A stretch of 64,000 nt of DNA from the NCBI GenBank assembly GCA_945871915.1, contig CAMBXO010000006.1:62001-126000 (forward strand), read 5' to 3'. The stretch is from Singulisphaera sp. GP187 (GTDB lineage: Bacteria > Planctomycetota > Phycisphaerae > Phycisphaerales > SM1A02). Of this stretch, positions 42,639 to 50,810 are shown one piece after another; positions within the stretch are counted from its first letter, which is position 1; every line of letters begins with the position of its first letter. Position numbers and translations under genes: made by a program. The notes below the pieces were generated by a model. The model was given only the letters and a program-made list of their open reading frames with translations. It was not told the DNA's origin and did not search any database.

Positions 42639-43507
42639 GGCGATGGCACGGCTGACGGTGCAGTGTCGACGATCGATGGGGTCGTGTCTACTGTTTCGGC
42701 AGATTGTGGCGTCATGGCTTCAGGAACGGTGGCGGCCAGTGCCACCACCATCGAATAACCCGGTGTGACGCGCGTCGTTTGATCGGAGAGCGGTTCACCA
42801 AGAAGAAAATTTCCCGGTGAGGGCGGCATGTCCGCTCCAACTGCAGGCCCCTTGCCTGCACCCGCGGGTGGCGAGGGTAAAAGCAAAAGCGTTTCTCCAG
42901 AACGCAAGCAACACTCGATGGCCGTGAGAAGCAACGGCGTGCCGACGGGGGGGTCGCCTGCAATCGGTGAGGATTTTTCATTCTCTGCAACCCAATGCAC
43001 CAGCACTTCAGTCTGCACGCAGCCGCCCTCTTGATCAGGTACCAGCCAGTCTCGGACACTCAATCTGAACGAGGCCTTGCGAAAGTGTTGCGTTCGACCG
43101 CCCATCGAAAGAATCTGATCCCCCGGCATGTCGCGACGGGCCAATTCAATCCAATGCGCACTCTGTCCAATTTGAGTTTGCGTAAGTTCCGTCACGGAGC
43201 CAAGGCGTGATCGAATGGTTGGCAAGTCGCTTGTTGGAACGATGACGGCTTGAAGGCCACTGTGCGCCAGTCGATCACGCCCAGCAGGCGATGGAAATTC
43301 GCGATGTGCAAAGGCAACCGCAACGGCTTCAATGTTCGGCGCATCCGCGGCGATCGAATATCGCATGACCACCAAACCATCCGATGGACTGGAGAGGTCA
43401 TCGAGAACATTTCGTGGCACCGCTCCGTCATCGAATGTGCACGCGGTGAGTCCGGCAGCAACCAGAAGGCAGAACAACCCAACGCATCCGGGCCTCGGGC
43501 GTGCCAT
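42635..43507 (-). CDS. Hypothetical lipoprotein
   Basis: 290 residues. The N-terminal signal with lipobox GLTAC (C23) marks a lipoprotein. The body has no family I recognise; it includes a segment VMRYSIAADAPNIEAVAVAF and later a possible beta-rich domain (HFRKASFRLSVRDWLVP). The last 60 residues are Pro/Thr/Ser-rich. The ATG directly follows the LOG-protein stop (TAAATG), and the stop overlaps pssA by four bases, so expression is coupled on both sides. A role in envelope biogenesis is suggested only by neighbours. Confidence 0.65.
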   Translation of the reverse strand: MARPRPGCVGLFCLLVAAGLTACTFDDGAVPRNVLDDLSSPSDGLVVMRYSIAADAPNIEAVAVAFAHREFPSPAGRDRLAHSGLQAVIVPTSDLPTIRSRLGSVTELTQTQIGQSAHWIELARRDMPGDQILSMGGRTQHFRKASFRLSVRDWLVPDQEGGCVQTEVLVHWVAENEKSSPIAGDPPVGTPLLLTAIECCLRSGETLLLLPSPPAGAGKGPAVGADMPPSPGNFLLGEPLSDQTTRVTPGYSMVVALAATVPEAMTPQSAETVDTTPSIVDTAPSAVPSP

Positions 43508-44584
43508 TTAGGGTGCCGGGTCGTCCGGAAATCCATTGATCCGATCGATCATGCGGCGCAGCATTCCAAACGCTCGTTTGGCAAAGTGAAATCGAAGGCG
43601 TGGCAGGTCGGCGTGGTCTTCTTCGCCCACGGCTTCATGAGTCTGTTCAATGTGTCCGGTCTTGATCAGCGATCGAAATTCCTGATCAAGCACTTGCACT
43701 TGCCCTGCGCTCAGTGGCCTCTTCAATCGCATGACAAAGTGATCGTCCACATACCGAGAACTGTGGTAGCGATGGTAAAACCGAAGCACTCGGCGAGCCG
43801 CATCCGCCGGATTGGCTGCGAATTCATAGAAACCCGGATCTTCCGGGCTAATCCATCCTTGTGAGAGCAGATTCTCCACAACTCCAAATTCCCATCGCTT
43901 CCAGTAGCCAAGCGGCTTGCCCTCCGCATCCAATCCTTCCACGAGAACAATGGGAACAATCGGGCTCTTACCAGTTTGGATGAGCGTGAGCACTTCAAAG
44001 ATTTCATCCATGGTCCCAAAGCCGCCCGGCAACACCGCCACGGCATCGGAGTGACTGACAAACATTAATTTGCGAGTGAAGAAGTAGCGAAAGCTCAGCA
44101 GTTTGTCATCGCCGGCAATCACATCATTGGCATTGGTCTCAAACGGAAGGCGAATGGAAAGTCCAAAGCTTGCTTCGCGCGTCGGTCCTTCGTGTCCGGC
44201 TTTCATAATTCCATCGCCAGCGCCGGTAATGGCCATCCATCCTTCGGCCGCAATCAGTCGGCCAAAGTCTCTCGCGGCGTGGTAATCCGGATGCGTTACA
44301 GGCGTGCGTGCACTGCCGAAAATGCTCACTTTCCGCACACCTCGGTAGCGATTAAAGATGCGGTAGGCACGACGCATTTCCTTGACCGCCAGATCAAGCA
44401 GTTTCAATTGCCCGATATCCAAGCCATCATCGAGCAGTTTGAGGCTGGTTGCCGCGAGCTCCTCGACATGCCGTTTCCGGCGACTCAGCGAGCCGGCCGA
44501 AGCGTGCGGATGGGCCGAATCGCCCGCATCCTGAACCAAGGCTGCAAGGCGTTCGCGGAGAGATTGTTCGCTAGGTGGTTGCAT
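43508..44584 (-). CDS. LOG-family protein (TIGR00730-like, lysine-decarboxylase-like Rossmann fold)
   Basis: 358 residues from the ATG at 44584. The central Rossmann domain has the nucleotide-binding VSIFGSARTP start and the family signature PGGFGTMDE (186-194), with R172 just before it. LOG enzymes hydrolyse nucleoside 5'-monophosphates (cytokinin ribotide or purine/pyrimidine nucleotides) to base plus ribose 5-phosphate. Extensions of about 80 residues at the N-terminus and 120 at the C-terminus make it longer than the basic LOG form of about 190-200 residues. The gene starts eight bases after the AsmA-like gene and abuts the lipoprotein gene. Confidence 0.85.
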   Translation of the reverse strand: MQPPSEQSLRERLAALVQDAGDSAHPHASAGSLSRRKRHVEELAATSLKLLDDGLDIGQLKLLDLAVKEMRRAYRIFNRYRGVRKVSIFGSARTPVTHPDYHAARDFGRLIAAEGWMAITGAGDGIMKAGHEGPTREASFGLSIRLPFETNANDVIAGDDKLLSFRYFFTRKLMFVSHSDAVAVLPGGFGTMDEIFEVLTLIQTGKSPIVPIVLVEGLDAEGKPLGYWKRWEFGVVENLLSQGWISPEDPGFYEFAANPADAARRVLRFYHRYHSSRYVDDHFVMRLKRPLSAGQVQVLDQEFRSLIKTGHIEQTHEAVGEEDHADLPRLRFHFAKRAFGMLRRMIDRINGFPDDPAP

Positions 44585-44592
44585 GGATGAAC

Positions 44593-47500
44593 TCAATACG
44601 AGTGGGCTTCGGCGGGCACATCCGACGGGATCTGCCGCGACGGATCGTTGCCCAGTGGCGGAAGCGGCGTGAGATGGACTTCTGGATCGCCGGCAGGACC
44701 CGTGACATCAATGACGAAAAGGTTGTCGCTGGCGGCGCCGAGCAAATCGCTCACAAGCGGCAGGGTTCCTCGATTCCGAAAGCGCATGGCAACATTCCAG
44801 GTTGAAAGATCCATTGAGCCAGAGCCAAGAAGTTTCAGGGTGGGGCAGGTCAAGTCGAACCGATCGAAGCGAAGATGATTGCCTCGCACATGAAAGTCTA
44901 CGGTGGCGCTGTCAAGCGTGTCGGAGAGGGGAATCATCAATTGGGTCGCCTGCAGAAGACGCAGCGTGAATGGCAGTTCGCCCATGCGGGCCGCGGTCGC
45001 TTGAATACGGCCGATTCCCCGTGGTTCTTCCGTTGAATGCATGGTTCCGCCGAGCGACAATGAACCGTTCACGGTGCCTTCATTGGCCATGGTCTGCGAC
45101 GCTTGGCCGCCTTGAATCAGGCTTGGCAAGTCGGCGCCTGCCATGCCCACGCGCAGACTCCATGTGTTGTTGGAGCCGCCAATTTTTGCAGAGGCCCAAG
45201 CTCGGCCGCCATACAGCATTCCTTGCAAATCCACTAACTCGACCGAGTCGGCGGCTTCATGCACACGCAATGTTCCCGAGACATCGCTGAGGTACCGGTC
45301 ACGCACCATAAACGATCCACTTCCGCCTCCGAGTTCAATTTCAACAGGGACAGGGCGACCGCCTCGTGCATGGATTCCAAAGAGAGCGTGAATGCGTTCC
45401 AATTGTGTGCCTGCATTCAGACTGCCATCTTCCATCCGAATATTTCCTTGAAGGCCAATGTGTGGCTGCACGGCTGAACAACCCAACAAGTGGAGTCCTT
45501 CCGAATGCACAACCGACGCCCGCAGATCGATGGCTTGAATGCCTTCGGCCAAGGCGATTGGAAGCACGCGGGCTACGCTGGGCTCAAGCGGTGCAAGTGA
45601 AAAGTCCATTGTGAGTGATCCTGGTTCACCGGACGAGCCAGCACCGGTGGCCATGGAGCCATGCAGCAAGCACGACCCACCTGGAACAAAGGCCTGCAAT
45701 GCTGGAGCGCCAGGTTCCGCGGCGTTGATGAGTTCGATGCGATGATTCCGCAACACGGCGGAGGACGCTTCAGGAATGTCCATTCGAATCGGCACACCAT
45801 GAGGGTCAGCGATCAGATGTGAACCCGCATCGAATGTGATCGACCAATCCAATTCGCCGGTAGCCGTGTGGGCCACTTGATGCAGGCCATGTGCATGCCC
45901 GACGGGATTCCAAAGTCGCTGAAGGTCAGCAATGGTGTGCAGATTGGCGGCTTCCATCACCTTCCCGACCAACGGCGATGCAAGGTGATGGACCGACCAC
46001 GCTCCTTGCAACGCTTCAACGCCATCGGTGTCAAGAGCAATGGAGCCATCGGCGGTCAGTTCACCAACCGAAACATTGTTCTGAAATCCTTGCACATGAA
46101 TATCGTGCAGCGTGAGCGTTGGACCAAGGAACTCAAAGAATCCGCACACAACTCGGAGTTCACACGCATCGTTTCCAACGGAAAAATGAAGCCCATCAGA
46201 ATCGAATCGCGCGAGTCGGCGGTCTGGGACTCCTGCATTCTGTTCCATGTGAATGTCGCCATTGAAGAACCCATGCACGTTGCAGTCACGCCACGCATGT
46301 CTGGTGGAGTCTTGGACGGCGTCCGGAAGCAGGGGAACAATCCACGGACCGATGGGGGCGTGTTTGAGTTGTGCAAACAATTCCCGGTCGCGCATCAGCA
46401 AACTGGCATGACCCCGCGCGGTGACCGAGCCTTCGCCAGCGAGCCCTTGGAACTTCTCAAGCGTTGCCATGGTTTCGGTCACGCGGGCTTCCGCCTCAAC
46501 ATGGTGAATGTCAAATCCTTCCGGCCATGAGAGCCCGGATTGTTCCAAAAGGCGTTCGGTTCCGTTGCGGGGCTCGATTCGGCCATCGTTGAGTGTGAAC
46601 GAGAGATCCAGAATCGTGTCGCCATCCGCATCAGACCCGATGTTTCCAAACATGGACACTGTGCCCGCGGCTCCAAGGGCGCGCAGCGATGTGGCGGCAA
46701 CGCTCCACTTGCCTCCAGGCCAGAGGGTCTCGCCGCCGTCCTGACGTTCCCAATCTTCAAGTGGAATCGCCGCGAGCAGGAGATCGTTGATGCGATCGCC
46801 GGTCACGCGAATATTGATGTCGGGGCGAGCGTCTCGTTCAGTGCCGACACGTGGAATGTTGACCACGCCATCAATCATGCCTTCACCACCACTTCGTGTG
46901 GAGAAAAGCCACCGTCCTCGCGGCAGAACAATTCGCTCGTCTTCCAGATCGATGTGCCCTTGCTCGACGGTGATCGGATAGGGAAAGCGTTCGCACAACA
47001 CGCGAGCATTGGTCACTTCGATCGAACCTGTCGTGATCACGCGGCTTCCACCATGGCGTGGGCGCTGCACCCGAATGTCGAATTGGCATTGCCCTCCAAG
47101 TTGCGTGTCGAGTTCATGGAGAAGCCCCGAGGCAACGAGCCGATCCCTGAGTGTTCGAGCGAAGAGCAATTGAAAAATTCGGCGAGGCCCAGGGTCAAAC
47201 GCGTTTTCGAGTAACGGCTCAATCGGTGCGTCCGAAGTGGTGTGAATGCGAAGATCCACGCCAGCATCATCATCAGCGCCCACGACATGACCGCTGATCG
47301 AAATTCCGCAGTCGTTGGTGCCTTTTGCCGTCAGCGATTTGACCGAAATGGAATCGCCATGAAAGCGAATGTCCGCTTCAACATCATGGATGGGGTAGTT
47401 AAAGTTCACATACGCTCCACGGCCCTCGTGAATGGCGAGTGAACCTTCGATCTTCAATGGTTCGGCCGGCGCGGAGATCGCGGAGGCGTTTCGCGAAGCC

Positions 47501-48840
47501 TTGGCGTCGATGGAGATGCGACCGCTTTTGACTTGGAAGTTGTCCAAAATCTTCACGATCGTTTCGGGAAGCTCCGCAACCCACGGTTGATCCGGCACGG
47601 ATCGAAGCAGCGCATACTCCGGGACCTTGGCTTGGATCTCGACCCCGCAATGCATCAGAGCCTGGGTAAACCATGCTTCCACCCCAGAAAGATCAGCGGG
47701 CGGAGGGGACTTGCGGAAATCCAAGACCAGTGAAAAACTTGCCGGAAGCGGAACAGAAAGACTTTGAACCGCATCGGGATCGTTGGGAGGTGGCGTGGCC
47801 GGTTTGGATGCATCCACCGAGAGCAATTGCCCATGGAAATCCGTCATGAACAATTGGTTGTCTTTCAAGGTGATCGTGCCGTGCTCCACGGCCATGGACG
47901 GGCGGCCGGTTGCAGGTGCAATGGTTCCCTCGCTCAAACGAAGCCATTCATGCCGGTCACCAAGGTCAGGCAAATGGATGGCCACATCCCGCAAATCCAA
48001 TTTCGCTTCGCTTAGTGGCTTCTGCATGGAACCAGCCACCTTGACATTGGTGACCGTTCCTTTTAGCCCAAGGGTGTCGCACGATTGCTGCAGGGCAAGC
48101 GGAAGAAGTGGTCGAACCGTTTCGGTGAAATCCAATCGATTGGCATCGAGTTCGTAGCTGAAGGCGATTTCATTCCACTTGCCATCCATTCGTACGCCGC
48201 TTGGAACATCGTTGGCCATCTCGCGTGTTTGCAAATCGGGCGCTTCAATTTCAACAAGTTCAAAGTCAAGTTCGCCTATCGGGGCGTTTGGTTTCTTCGT
48301 GAGCAAACCTCGAAACGCGCGATCACCGCGTAATTCAGGCTTGCCGTCTCGCACGGAATAATTTTCGATCAGGCACTGCTCGATGCTGACGTGATCCATC
48401 TGGATAGAGAGGGACGGCATCCATCCACCTTCCGCAGGATGAATGGCATTGAGATTGAAGGACTCGATGCCAAGGGCGTCTCTTGTTTCTGCAACGCGCA
48501 CGGTGGCTCGAACAATGTTGAGTTCACGAACTTCCACGCGACCCACGAGCAGGTGCCACGGTTTGATTTCGACTCGGAACTTTTCGATCTGCAAGATTTG
48601 GCTGGTGGATCCGGGCCACTCTGGTGCAAGCACGACGACAGAGTCCACTTCGAGTCGACCCCATCCGTCCCATCTGGCACCTTTCACTTCCACGATTGTT
48701 CCGACCGTTGATTCAATGCCCCATGTCAATATGCGTGTAAGCGTTGCAGAGGAAAGCAACACAAGCCACGCGATCCCCAGTAACAGCGTTACGGAGAACA
48801 GCGGCCAAATAATTCGACGAGGCTTGAGACGGAATCGCAT
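44593..48840 (-). CDS. Giant AsmA/TamB-like envelope protein
   Basis: 1415 residues. An N-terminal membrane anchor (about 10-32) is followed by a very long periplasmic stretch of repeating beta-strands typical of AsmA/TamB/YhdP bridge proteins, now understood as lipid-transfer conduits between the inner and outer membranes. The C-terminal 180 residues match the AsmA-like C-terminal pattern: LPFTLRLLQATQLMIPLSD, DSATVDFHVRGNHLRFDRFD, LLGSGSMDLSTWNVAMRF and NLFVIDVTGPAGDPEV. Its association with pssA and an LPS toolkit agrees with phospholipid transport to the outer membrane. No TANNNT box at standard spacing is visible; a TAGAAT lies 23 bases upstream of the ATG. Confidence 0.8.
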   Translation of the reverse strand: MRFRLKPRRIIWPLFSVTLLLGIAWLVLLSSATLTRILTWGIESTVGTIVEVKGARWDGWGRLEVDSVVVLAPEWPGSTSQILQIEKFRVEIKPWHLLVGRVEVRELNIVRATVRVAETRDALGIESFNLNAIHPAEGGWMPSLSIQMDHVSIEQCLIENYSVRDGKPELRGDRAFRGLLTKKPNAPIGELDFELVEIEAPDLQTREMANDVPSGVRMDGKWNEIAFSYELDANRLDFTETVRPLLPLALQQSCDTLGLKGTVTNVKVAGSMQKPLSEAKLDLRDVAIHLPDLGDRHEWLRLSEGTIAPATGRPSMAVEHGTITLKDNQLFMTDFHGQLLSVDASKPATPPPNDPDAVQSLSVPLPASFSLVLDFRKSPPPADLSGVEAWFTQALMHCGVEIQAKVPEYALLRSVPDQPWVAELPETIVKILDNFQVKSGRISIDAKASRNASAISAPAEPLKIEGSLAIHEGRGAYVNFNYPIHDVEADIRFHGDSISVKSLTAKGTNDCGISISGHVVGADDDAGVDLRIHTTSDAPIEPLLENAFDPGPRRIFQLLFARTLRDRLVASGLLHELDTQLGGQCQFDIRVQRPRHGGSRVITTGSIEVTNARVLCERFPYPITVEQGHIDLEDERIVLPRGRWLFSTRSGGEGMIDGVVNIPRVGTERDARPDINIRVTGDRINDLLLAAIPLEDWERQDGGETLWPGGKWSVAATSLRALGAAGTVSMFGNIGSDADGDTILDLSFTLNDGRIEPRNGTERLLEQSGLSWPEGFDIHHVEAEARVTETMATLEKFQGLAGEGSVTARGHASLLMRDRELFAQLKHAPIGPWIVPLLPDAVQDSTRHAWRDCNVHGFFNGDIHMEQNAGVPDRRLARFDSDGLHFSVGNDACELRVVCGFFEFLGPTLTLHDIHVQGFQNNVSVGELTADGSIALDTDGVEALQGAWSVHHLASPLVGKVMEAANLHTIADLQRLWNPVGHAHGLHQVAHTATGELDWSITFDAGSHLIADPHGVPIRMDIPEASSAVLRNHRIELINAAEPGAPALQAFVPGGSCLLHGSMATGAGSSGEPGSLTMDFSLAPLEPSVARVLPIALAEGIQAIDLRASVVHSEGLHLLGCSAVQPHIGLQGNIRMEDGSLNAGTQLERIHALFGIHARGGRPVPVEIELGGGSGSFMVRDRYLSDVSGTLRVHEAADSVELVDLQGMLYGGRAWASAKIGGSNNTWSLRVGMAGADLPSLIQGGQASQTMANEGTVNGSLSLGGTMHSTEEPRGIGRIQATAARMGELPFTLRLLQATQLMIPLSDTLDSATVDFHVRGNHLRFDRFDLTCPTLKLLGSGSMDLSTWNVAMRFRNRGTLPLVSDLLGAASDNLFVIDVTGPAGDPEVHLTPLPPLGNDPSRQIPSDVPAEAHSY

Positions 48841-48886
48841 AAGCAGGTACGGTGTCGCAGCGGATTCTATGAGGAAGTGCCCTGCG

Positions 48887-48892
48887 TATCCT
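48887..48892 (+). promoter_or_regulatory. -10-like TATCCT box, leaderless start of the small membrane gene
   Basis: TATCCT, seven bases, then GTG at 48900; it supports the GTG start. Confidence 0.38.
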
Positions 48893-48899
48893 GTCGATC

Positions 48900-49109
48900 G
48901 TGCAAGACTTTGCCCCGTCGGATTTCATTCGAATGGTTGGTGGCGCTGGGTTGTCGCTGGTCATTGCTGTGTTGCTCATGATTCCACTAGCCATCGTGTG
49001 GCACACCGCTCGCCGCCGGCGAGGGAGTCCACAAAGGCGTGAGGCGAAGGGGCCGCCGCCGATCGATGGATGGACTGAATCCGCTCGACGCATGGGTGAC
49101 CAATCATGA
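48900..49109 (+). CDS. Small single-pass membrane protein
   Basis: 69 residues from a GTG. One transmembrane helix (about 12-34, GGAGLSLVIAVLLMIPLAIVW) is followed by a basic cytoplasmic stretch and a C-terminal DGWTESARRMG. The stop overlaps the ATG of the SDR gene (ATGA), so they are coupled. A TATCCT box seven bases upstream supports transcription. The protein has no recognised family; it is a candidate membrane tether or small regulator for its neighbour. Confidence 0.65.
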   Translation: MQDFAPSDFIRMVGGAGLSLVIAVLLMIPLAIVWHTARRRRGSPQRREAKGPPPIDGWTESARRMGDQS

Positions 49110-49837
49110 ATCCTGTCGCCTTGGTGACCGGGGGTTCGCGTCGCGTGGGTCGGGCCATTGCGATCGAGTTAGCTCGAGCGGGCTGCGATGTGGTGGTGAC
49201 GTGGCGAAGTGATCGGGAGGGCGCCCTGCAAACGCAGAAGGACATTCAGGCAATCGGGCGACGATGTGACCTGCGAGATGTCGACCTCGAAGACATGGTG
49301 GACGCCACGATTGCGGCGGCCACGCTTGACCTGACTCGGCTCGACGCACTCATTCTGAATGCGTCGACCTATGAACCGACACCATGGGGAACGCTCAACG
49401 GAACGATATGCCTTCGCGACTTGCAAGTGAACGCCGTTGCACCGGTGCTGCTAACGCAAGCGTTGCATCCGTTGCTGAAGGAATCCAAACTCGCTGGCGG
49501 TGGAAGTGTTGTGGCCATTGGCGACATCTATGCATCGCATACTCCCGTGAAGGGGTTTGCCTCCTATCTCATGTCCAAGGCAGCACTCGCCCAAGCCGTG
49601 CAGCAAATGGCGATTGAAATGGCGCCGCTGGTGCGAGTGAATGCGGTGTTGCCGGGTGTGGTGGCGTGGCCAGAGGAAATTGATTCCACAACGCAAGCCA
49701 GCATTCTGAAGCGATTGCCATTGGCGCGGGCAGGTGAGCCAGAAGATGTTGCCAGGCTCGTTCGATTTTTGTGTTTGGAAGCGCCCTTTATGACGGGTGC
49801 TGCGGTCGCACTGGATGGCGGGCGATCACTGCGTTGA
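49106..49837 (+). CDS. Short-chain dehydrogenase, pteridine-reductase-like
   Basis: A 243-residue SDR. The cofactor loop TGGSRRVGRAIA (8-19) has the arginine typical of NADPH-dependent pteridine reductases (PTR1/FolM). NASTYEPTPW resembles the PTR1 NAS-x(2)-PTP segment, and the catalytic set is D140, Y154 and K158: aspartate replaces the classical SDR serine, as in PTR1. It would reduce dihydropteridines such as dihydrofolate or dihydromonapterin. The assignment to this subfamily is by motif. The gene is coupled to the small membrane protein and its 3' end overlaps the TPR gene by 12 bases. Confidence 0.78.
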   Translation: MNPVALVTGGSRRVGRAIAIELARAGCDVVVTWRSDREGALQTQKDIQAIGRRCDLRDVDLEDMVDATIAAATLDLTRLDALILNASTYEPTPWGTLNGTICLRDLQVNAVAPVLLTQALHPLLKESKLAGGGSVVAIGDIYASHTPVKGFASYLMSKAALAQAVQQMAIEMAPLVRVNAVLPGVVAWPEEIDSTTQASILKRLPLARAGEPEDVARLVRFLCLEAPFMTGAAVALDGGRSLR

Positions 49838-50788
49838 TGGAACGGAGTGCATGGACTGTTCGATCGATTGCGTTTGCGATGTCGGCGCCCCTCGTTCCTT
49901 GGCTCGATTCAACCACGCTTTCGATTCGGTTAAGTCACCAGCCTTGAGAGCGTTTTCCGCGGCTCGCAGACACGGTTGCCACCCCGCCAAAGGTGCAACC
50001 GCCACACGCTTCCACGTTTCGGCTGCATCGGCAGGTTTGCCGGCGCTCGATTGCGCACGTGCAAGGCTTTCAAGCACAGCTGCGGGCGCGTCCGGCTGAG
50101 ACGCATCCACCATGATCACACGAATGGCTCGATCGGGATCACCAGCCTCAATAAGAAAATCCGTGACCGCCAATCGAAGCGCCGCGTCATTGGATTTCAG
50201 CGAGAGAGTTGCCATGGCTCCGTCACACGCTTGCGGCTTGGAACCCATGGCCAACAACGCTTGAGCTCGATTTAACTGCACGGTTGCGTCGAGTGGCGCC
50301 AGTGCACACGCTCGGTCTGCGGCAGCAAGCGATTCCGGCAACGCACCCAACGCTCGGAGTGAAATCGATCGATGAAGGGCATGCTGCGGATGTCCGGGCT
50401 GAAGCAACTCGGCAGTATGGTGTCGCTCCTCGGATTGCCGCCACTGCCGTGCGGCGGCTGCAGTGATTCCAGCAACGCTTTGTAACCCAGGACTTTGCGG
50501 CGAGAGATCAGCCGCAAGTGCATAGGCCTGTGCAATCAGAAGGGGGTCCGCCTTCGCCGCCATCCGGGCTCGGCCGAGCATTTCCGCAGCCATGGAACTT
50601 TCCGGTAATGACCGCTGCAGACTCTCCGCGGCAAGTAATGCTTCTGAAGTTTTGCCCGCATCAATGAGTCGCTCGATGGATTCAAGCGCTCGCACCGTCT
50701 CCGTGGCGGTGGGTGGTCGCGAGCCGGGAGTCCGATCGTCGCAATGCTGCAACAGAATCACGGCTGTGACCGTCATCAATCGTGCCAT
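49826..50788 (-). CDS. TPR-repeat protein
   Basis: 320 residues from the ATG at 50788 (an ATG at 50812 overlaps the valS start codon). The N-terminus MARLMTVTAVILLQHC is signal-like; the cysteine may be lipidated although histidine at -1 is unusual. The rest consists of helical repeats with TPR spacing (for example AYALAADLSPQSPGLQSVAG and ALPESLAAADRACALAPLDA), roughly six to seven units. TPR proteins are protein-protein scaffolds. The function is unknown. It is divergent from valS with only 22 bases between. Confidence 0.72.
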   Translation of the reverse strand: MARLMTVTAVILLQHCDDRTPGSRPPTATETVRALESIERLIDAGKTSEALLAAESLQRSLPESSMAAEMLGRARMAAKADPLLIAQAYALAADLSPQSPGLQSVAGITAAAARQWRQSEERHHTAELLQPGHPQHALHRSISLRALGALPESLAAADRACALAPLDATVQLNRAQALLAMGSKPQACDGAMATLSLKSNDAALRLAVTDFLIEAGDPDRAIRVIMVDASQPDAPAAVLESLARAQSSAGKPADAAETWKRVAVAPLAGWQPCLRAAENALKAGDLTESKAWLNRAKERGAPTSQTQSIEQSMHSVPSTQ

Positions 50789-50810
50789 GGCTGGATAGGA
50801 TCGGCGTCTC

